A DNA stretch of 64,000 nucleotides, from NCBI GenBank assembly GCA_002245135.1, contig NGBS01001179.1, forward strand, positions 1-64,000, in the 5' to 3' direction. Shown piece after piece: positions 57,710 to 64,000 of this stretch. This DNA comes from Proteromonas lacertae. Taxonomy: Eukaryota > Sar > Bigyra > Opalinata > Proteromonadidae. Position numbers and translations under genes: made by a program. Each line of letters begins with the position of its first letter. Positions within the stretch are counted from its first letter, which is position 1. The notes under the pieces were generated by a model. It did not search any database and had not been told where the DNA came from. It saw only the letters and a program-made list of their open reading frames with translations.

Positions 57710-60096
57710 TTAACTTACTGTATAGAGTTTATTACACAGTAAATATGAATAATCAGGTAAATTCTTCAAAAATTCTATTCCAGCAGGAGATATTTTATGT
57801 TGAACATTACTTCGTTTTGGTTTTGCTTCGCTTGGTGGCGGAGGTGGTGGTGGTGTTGAAGAAGAGGAAGATGAAACAGGAGGAGGTGGAGCAAAACCTG
57901 GAACAGGTTTATCTTTATGTGTTTCTTTCTTTGGTTGATCAAAAACTGATTCAGGTAATTCATCTTCATCACTATCACTTTCATTCTAATGAAATATATT
58001 ATCAAATATATTAATATATATACAAAAACAAAACTTCTTTTTCTCTCTTCTTTCTGTTTATTTGTTACATTTTGTTGTGATTGTTGCTGTTCCTGATGTT
58101 GTAATGTTGGTTTTGCAGAAACAGGTGGTGGTGGAGGTGGAAGTGGTTTAACTTCGAATTCTTCAGGTAAACATTCTAAAAATTCTTTCTTCTTTGATCT
58201 ATCAATGTTGTTAGGTTTGGATATAAATTCTATTGCATTTTTCAATGATTTGGCTTTTAATTTATCAACTGATATTTGATAGTTCTGTGTAATATTATAA
58301 GTTTCTGTTAAACCTATTTAATATATGATAATATACATATATATATTTATATACTTGATTTATTTTCTTTATCACTTTCTATTAGTGCTTTACTATTTTT
58401 AAATAATGCTGGAGGTAAAAGTGAAGATATTTTTATATCATTATTATTTTCTGGAATTTCTATTTCTTTATGATTAATAAATATATTAATAAATGCTTCA
58501 TTTTGAGGTTTATTCTTGTCAGTAGATCTATTATCATTTATGCAATTTATATATTATATTATATACTTTGATATTAATTGATCTAATGGTTGAATATCAT
58601 TCTGCTGTGTTGATATATCTGTTAAATATGGAAATATCTGTAATATGGTTGGTATTATGTGTGGTTTGATCGAAGTTTGTGGTGTTTTTTCTTCTTCTAC
58701 TTCTTCTTGAACTGTTACTTCTTCAAAATCACCAAAATCTTCATCATCTACATCATCATCTCCTTCAGATGGTTTTGTATATGTTTCACTAGGTTTTGAT
58801 TCTTCGAGTTTTACTTCCTTTTCAATTGGTTTACATTCTTCTTCTTCTTTTTCAGTTGGTTTGATTTCTTCAGTTGTTTTTGGTTCTTCTGATTTTATTT
58901 CCTCCTCAACTGGTTTAGATTCTTCTGCTTCTTCTGTTACTAATACTTCTTTAAATTCACCAAAATCTTCATCTTCATCTTTATCACCTTCAATAGGTTT
59001 TGATTCTTCATTTGGTTTAGTTGTTTCTTCATGTTTTATTTCATTTTCAATTGGCTTAGATTCATCTGATGATTGATCTTCTTTTTCAGTTGGTTTTACA
59101 ATTTCTGCTGGTAATATCGATGTTTTATCTTCTGGTTCTTCTTCTACTGATTTTACTTCTTCTTCAACTACTTTAGATTCATCTTCTTTAGGTTTTTCTT
59201 CTTCTTCTAATGGTTTAACTTCCTCCTGAACTGTTTTAGATTCTTCTTCTTCTTTTTCCTCTGTTACTTCTTTATATTCACCAACATCTTCATCATTTTG
59301 TTTTACTTCTTCATCTGGCTTAAATTCATCATCATTTTGTCTTTCTTCTTCTTCTACATGCTTTGGTTCTTTAGTTGGTTTTTCTTCTTCTTCATCAATA
59401 GCCTTTACTTTAGTTTGTTTTACTTCTTCTTCTACAGGTTTTGCTTCTTCCGTTAGTTTTATATTTTCTTGCTTCATTTCTTTACTATCATCTAAATTCA
59501 ATAATGATTCTATTGTTTCATTAGAATCTTCTGTACTTATAACTTTCTTAACTATTTCATCTTCAGATTTATGATTTTTATCTTCTATCACTTCAGCATT
59601 TATCAATTTCTCAATATCATCTTCTGTTGTGTCATCAAGTGAAGATTCTTCTTGTTTATTAACCGAATCATCGTTATTTGGTTTTATATCTGTTGTTTTT
59701 TCCTTTTCTTCACCAATATCTGACTTGGCTGCTTCAAAATCAAAGAAATCATCTTCATCTGAGTCACTTTCTTTATTTGTTTTTACTACTACATTAGCTT
59801 TTGCAGTTTCTATTTCAGGAGTTGGAGTTTCAATTTTTGCTGGAGGTACAGATTGAAATTCAAAGAAATCAGAATCAGAATCAGAATCTGATTCTTTTGA
59901 TGCAATATTAGATGCAACTACTTGAACTTCTGCTTTTTGATTTTCACTACCAGTTTTTTCAGTTTGTTTATTGTCTTCTTCTTTTGATGAACCTAAACGG
60001 TTATAATATCAACAATTTCATACTTGGTTGACTTTCTTCTCTCTTCTCGAAAAAATCATCTAAATCAGAATCACTAGATTGCTCAGCATTACTCAT
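57710..60096 (-). CDS. Aftiphilin-like acidic clathrin/adaptor accessory protein
   Basis: Start MSNAEQSSDSDLDDFFEKRE at 60096, then a ~50-nt intron. The protein is very acidic and disordered, with repeated aromatic adaptor motifs: DSDFFEFQ, EDDFFDFE, EDEDFGEFKEV and DEDFGDFEEV. [DE]FGxF is the gamma-ear (GAE) binding motif of AP-1/GGA partners such as aftiphilin. Glu/Pro/Lys repeats (KPxEExxK) fill the middle. After introns near 58520, 58340 and 57990 the tail has polyproline (LPPPPPPPVS, TPPPPPPPSE) and ends ISPAGIEFLKNLPDYSYLLC, close to the LPDxSxML clathrin-binding end of aftiphilin. Role inferred: clathrin-dependent sorting at trans-Golgi or endosomes. It would pair functionally with the EH protein at 51925-54764. 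Confidence 0.65.
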
Positions 60097-60282
60097 ATTC
60101 TAAAAAAAGATTATCAAACCTATCAAATCTCTATCCTGTAATTTACATGTATTTATGTAATTATTCTTAAAAATCACACTTTCATTATTTTCAATCAAAT
60201 ATATATTGTATAAATAACATAAACACAATATATAAACGAATTAACTAATTATAATAAAAATAAAAAGGATTTTCTATCTTAT

Positions 60283-63200
60283 TCACTCATTCTCACCTTC
60301 CTTTCTTTTTTTCTTACTTTTCTCACCTGTTAAATAATTCATATATTTATTCAATCTCTTATTCAATGAAGATAAACTCATCAATTCTTCATCATTTTCT
60401 TTATTCTTCTTTTCTTTATCATTCTCTTTTTCTCTTTCACCTTCTCCCATTTCTTCATCTCTATTTCTCAATTGACACTTTATATTGAATAATTCTTCAC
60501 CACATAAAGCCATGTATTCAGCATAACATCTAATAAACTCCTTATCTGTGTCATCACATAATGTTTTTACTCCTGCTTTAATATGAGCCAAACAATGTAA
60601 TAATATCACTATATATTCACCTATATTCTGTAATCTTTCTTTTCTTATATATAACACTCTTGTAGTTGGATTATATGAAAATGAATTCCTAAATGCATTT
60701 CTTACAAATTTGTTATTACTTAATCTCTTTGCTGGTTTTATTGTCACTGAATTGACTATATCACATAATTCTAATAGCTTATTACCATATGTAAATCTTA
60801 TATATTCTCTATAATCTAAATCTTCAATCTTTACTTCTTCATTCTTACCTTCATTCTTATATTTCATATCACTTGGATCAATAAAAGTGATTTGTTTCCC
60901 CTTTTTATCACTACTATTCATATTTGATATTGATGGTGGATGTGTAATTAATTCCTGCAATTCATCTTCAATATTCTTTACTCTTTCATATAAACTCTTT
61001 GGTTTATTCTTTTGCTTATTATCATTTTCTTCATTATCTTCATCCATCACTGAATTATCTGCATTTATTAAACTTTCTTCTTCATTCAAATCATCATTTA
61101 CTGCTTTAGAACCATTTAATTGTCCTTTTCTTAATGCTCTTCTTTCTTCAGGAGTTAAATCATCATTTGGATTGTCATTATTCTCATTATTTTCAATCTT
61201 AACACTTGAATTAATCTTTACCATTTCTTCTTCTAATCTCTTCTTCTCCAATTCTGCTTCTAATTTCTCTCTTTCTTCCATTTCTTTCAATTCATTCAAT
61301 GCCTTTAATTTCTTCTCTTCTTCTTCAGCTAATTGTTTCTGTAATTCTTCTTCTTTCTTCTTTCTTCTCTTTTCCATTCTTTCTTGTTTCTTTTTATTCA
61401 ATAATTCAAATTGTTGTGTCTTTATATTTTCTTCAATTTCTCTTCTAGCTTTAGTATCTTCTTCGTATTGTTTTATAATTTTGGCTTTTTCTGCTTCTGT
61501 TAAGTCTTTTCTTTGTCTTATTTTCTCTTTTTCTATTCTATCTCTTTCTTCTTCTTCTTTCATTCGAAGCAAACGAGCTTCTTCTTGTTGTTTTCTCTTA
61601 TTGATTAATTCTTCTTCTTCTTTTGCTAATTTTTCCATTTCTTCCTCATTCTTTCTTCTTAATTCTTCTATTCTTCTCTGGTTCTCTTCTTCTATTGCTT
61701 TTCTCTTTTCTTCTTTTTCTGCTGCTATTCTGGCTTGATATTCCTCAAACTGTTTGGCATTTTCTTCCATTTCTCTCTTAATTACATTCTCAGATGCTAA
61801 TTCTTTATAAGTTTCTTCCCTTTCTTTTAATTGTTTCATTCTCAATTCTCTCTTTTCTTCTTCATGTCTCTTCTTCACATCAATCAAACATGTTTGCTGA
61901 ATCATTTCTTCTTCTTCCAAATATCTCTTATCTAATTCTGCCAATTGTCTTTCTTGATCACTAATTGCTATATTCATTCTCTTCATATCACTTAATAACT
62001 TCAACCTTTCTTCATTCTTATTCTGATACAATTCCTCTAAAGCCAATTTCAATACTAAACCACTTTCATTATATTGTCTTGCTAATAAATCTTCAAATTC
62101 TCCCAAGTGTCTTTCCTGTAAAACAGCATCAATTGCAGCACCAACTTCTTCATCACCATTTACTTTCTTATCTTGAATTCTCTTTCTGATAGCTTCTCTT
62201 TCTCTTTCTAATCTCTTAGGTAATGAGACTAATTCATCTTCTTTTTCCATTTCTTTTTTCTTCTTTTCTAATTCTAATTCTTGTTTTAATTTCAATCTCT
62301 TTTCTCTTTGAGCTTTCTTTAATGCAATTTGTGCTTCTAATTTGGATTTTTGTCTTGATTTTTCTTCTTCCATCTTCTGGTTATAATTCTTCATGTTTTC
62401 TTCATATTCTTTCTTTATTCTATCGATTTCTTCTTGTGAAGCGTTTTCATTGGTTAAATCATTGATTTTATCTTCATATAATTTCCTCTTCTTCATCATC
62501 TCATTCTTTGCTTCTTCTGCTCTTCTCTCCAATTCTTCTTGTGCTTTCTTCTTTTCTTCTTCTTCCAATCTTTCTAATTCTTTTCTATTTGCTTCTTCAA
62601 TTTCTAATTTCATTTTCTCTTCTTCAGCTTTATGTTTCATTTGTAATTCTTTTTCTTCTAATGATAATTGGCCAACTTCATCTTTGATTGATCTTGTTAT
62701 ATCTTCTTCCCACCACCAATCAGTATTCTCAGATTCTAACCTCTTCTGTAAGTCAATTGCTTCTTTCTTATGTTGTTCTTTCTGTTGAGTTATTTCTTCA
62801 TTTTGATTCTCTTTCAATAACTGTTCTTTCTTTTCTCTTCTCTTTCTTAATCTTTCTTCTAATAAGTCTTTCTGTCTCTTCTTTTCTGTATCTAATGCTG
62901 ATTTTATATTATCATAATTCTTTAAATGTTCTTCTTTTATCTTTTTCAATTCTTTACTATAATCTGTCTCACTGTCTAATTCATATTTCATTTTCTTAAT
63001 CTTCAATTTATGTTCTATTTCATTTCTTCTTTCATTTTCTTCTCTTTCTAACCTTAATTTTAACTCTAATTTCTCATTTTCTTGTCTTTCTATTATCTCC
63101 TGTTTTTCATCTTCATCTTTTACATTGTCTAATTCATGCTCTTGCTTTTCTTCAAGTTCTTTTGTTTGTCTTTCTTTTTCTTCTCTCAATTCATTCTCCA

Positions 63201-64000
63201 ATTCTTCCATTTCTTTCTCAGCTTCTTTATCATATTCATTCTTCAATTCTTCTAAATGTTTCTTATGCTTTTCTTCTAATTCTTTCATCTCTTTATTCAC
63301 TTCATTTTCATATTCTTCTATCTCTTTAGATATATTCTCATCATTCTTCAATTTGCTAATAACTTCACTATCAATTTCTTTTTCTTCTTCTACTTTATTA
63401 TTAACTTCCATCATTTCTAATTGATGTTGATGTTCTAACTCTAATAATTCCTTTTCTTTCTTCTGTTTTTCAATTAACAACAACTCTTTAGCTTCATCTT
63501 CATGTTTCTTAGCTAATCTTTCTTGTATCTTTCTTCTCTTTTCTTCTAATTTTTTCTTCATTTCTTGTTCTTGTTTCTTCTTTTCTTCTTCTAATGCTTT
63601 ATTCATTCTTTCTTTATCAGCTTTCATTTCATCATATAATCTTTGTTTTTCTTCTTCACTTATCTCTACATCATCTTCTTCACCCAACATTGCTTTAAAC
63701 ATTTTCTTCTTCATTTCTTCATCTTCTTCTTTATTATCCTTCAATAATTCACTCTCTTTTTCTTTCATCTTATCCTGTAGTTGATTAATAGCTTTGTTTT
63801 CTTGATCAGCTATTTGTAATTTGGTTTGTTCTTTCTCTTGTTGCTGTTGATCAATTATTGTCTCTAAATCTTCTGGTTCATCTTCTTCTATCACTGTTAA
63901 TTTAGATTTTGACTTTAATAATTTCTTCATTCTCTTTTCTTCTTCATTTTTTTCTTCTTCTTCTTCCTCTTCAATTGCTTCTTCAATTGTTTCTTCATCT
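60283..64000 (-). CDS. Large trichohyalin-like coiled-coil protein, 5' end outside the window
   Basis: The frame is open from the right window edge to a stop at 60283 (over 1,230 codons seen). Nearly all of it is E/K/R-rich single alpha-helix or coiled coil. Near the C-terminus a globular domain appears: LDYREYIRFTYGNKLLELCD, NAFRNSFSYNPTTRVLYIRK, then RLQNIGEYIVILLHCLAHIK and DKEFIRCYAEYMALCGEELF. H-C-L-A-H recalls a zincin-type HxxxH helix without the usual Glu, and I have a vague memory of this domain at the end of animal and protist ciliary coiled-coil proteins, but I cannot name it. A charged tail follows. No introns are seen in 3.7 kb. Confidence 0.7.
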   Translation of the reverse strand, partial: DEETIEEAIEEEEEEEKNEEEKRMKKLLKSKSKLTVIEEDEPEDLETIIDQQQQEKEQTKLQIADQENKAINQLQDKMKEKESELLKDNKEEDEEMKKKMFKAMLGEEDDVEISEEEKQRLYDEMKADKERMNKALEEEKKKQEQEMKKKLEEKRRKIQERLAKKHEDEAKELLLIEKQKKEKELLELEHQHQLEMMEVNNKVEEEKEIDSEVISKLKNDENISKEIEEYENEVNKEMKELEEKHKKHLEELKNEYDKEAEKEMEELENELREEKERQTKELEEKQEHELDNVKDEDEKQEIIERQENEKLELKLRLEREENERRNEIEHKLKIKKMKYELDSETDYSKELKKIKEEHLKNYDNIKSALDTEKKRQKDLLEERLRKRREKKEQLLKENQNEEITQQKEQHKKEAIDLQKRLESENTDWWWEEDITRSIKDEVGQLSLEEKELQMKHKAEEEKMKLEIEEANRKELERLEEEEKKKAQEELERRAEEAKNEMMKKRKLYEDKINDLTNENASQEEIDRIKKEYEENMKNYNQKMEEEKSRQKSKLEAQIALKKAQREKRLKLKQELELEKKKKEMEKEDELVSLPKRLEREREAIRKRIQDKKVNGDEEVGAAIDAVLQERHLGEFEDLLARQYNESGLVLKLALEELYQNKNEERLKLLSDMKRMNIAISDQERQLAELDKRYLEEEEMIQQTCLIDVKKRHEEEKRELRMKQLKEREETYKELASENVIKREMEENAKQFEEYQARIAAEKEEKRKAIEEENQRRIEELRRKNEEEMEKLAKEEEELINKRKQQEEARLLRMKEEEERDRIEKEKIRQRKDLTEAEKAKIIKQYEEDTKARREIEENIKTQQFELLNKKKQERMEKRRKKKEEELQKQLAEEEEKKLKALNELKEMEEREKLEAELEKKRLEEEMVKINSSVKIENNENNDNPNDDLTPEERRALRKGQLNGSKAVNDDLNEEESLINADNSVMDEDNEENDNKQKNKPKSLYERVKNIEDELQELITHPPSISNMNSSDKKGKQITFIDPSDMKYKNEGKNEEVKIEDLDYREYIRFTYGNKLLELCDIVNSVTIKPAKRLSNNKFVRNAFRNSFSYNPTTRVLYIRKERLQNIGEYIVILLHCLAHIKAGVKTLCDDTDKEFIRCYAEYMALCGEELFNIKCQLRNRDEEMGEGEREKENDKEKKNKENDEELMSLSSLNKRLNKYMNYLTGEKSKKKRKEGENE

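Noticed and set aside
60887-63424. Ser/Phe/Leu-rich plus-strand ORFs under the large coiled-coil gene
   Set aside because: They mirror GAA/AAG-rich codons on the minus strand and have no domain content.
1-64000. CRISPR arrays, operons, riboswitches, rRNA
   Set aside because: Spliceosomal introns throughout and no such structures seen. No tRNA cloverleaf was recognised by eye, but a covariance-model scan was not possible.

Overview
The window is nuclear DNA of a very AT-rich, intron-rich, single-celled eukaryote. Introns are tiny: those I could place by joining reading frames are mostly 25-40 nt, start GTAT (sometimes GTAA, GTTA or GTAC) and end in TAG. Stops are standard. A CFAP99 homologue and a CH/Sfi1-type coiled-coil protein point to a flagellum at some life stage. 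A bL21m protein with a clear presequence points to a mitochondrion with its own ribosomes. A class C GPCR, a hAT element, EH and aftiphilin-like trafficking proteins and Not4 are broadly eukaryotic. A zoosporic fungus-like or free-living flagellate/amoeboflagellate lineage would fit, but I cannot name the organism.

Layout. 1-0.3 kb: end of a CLC-type channel. 0.5-4.4 kb: duplicated and decayed DNA. It holds a broken and an intact copy of a small unknown gene, a degenerate copy of the HMG-box locus found again at 11.3-12.9 kb, and a fragment of the pseudokinase gene at 8.4-8.7 kb. 4.58-5.57 kb: a decayed hAT transposon with intact ends and an 8-bp target duplication. 5.8-9.1 kb, 16.4-19.8 kb and 35.0-38.1 kb: three pseudokinase-LRR genes; 27.9-29.3 kb: a kinase-less LRR relative. 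Between them lie a truncated agmatine deiminase, an HMG-box gene divergent from a BTB gene, a transposase fragment, an EF-hand protein, Not4, CFAP99, a TruA/PUS1 pseudouridine synthase, an ornithine-decarboxylase-like pseudoenzyme, bL21m, FAD synthase and an ankyrin-WW-RING protein. 38.7-64 kb: a class C GPCR with a C-terminal RGS domain, a CH/Sfi1 protein, a coiled-coil gene, a WD40-multi-membrane-span protein, an EH-domain protein, a small MGC-lipidated protein, an unknown basic protein, an ER thioredoxin-like protein, an aftiphilin-like protein and a large coiled-coil protein open at the right edge.

Four points stand out. The LRR family is built from symmetric phase-1 exons, all cut at the same Ser-Asn point of the repeat, behind a kinase fold that has lost its catalytic Asp. 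The ODC-like protein has lost every PLP-binding motif but keeps the C-terminal Cys loop, as an antizyme-inhibitor-type regulator would. The GPCR carries its own RGS domain. The WD40 protein continues into a polytopic membrane domain. Several otherwise good genes contain single-base frameshifts or an in-frame TAA; some of these may be assembly errors rather than decay.
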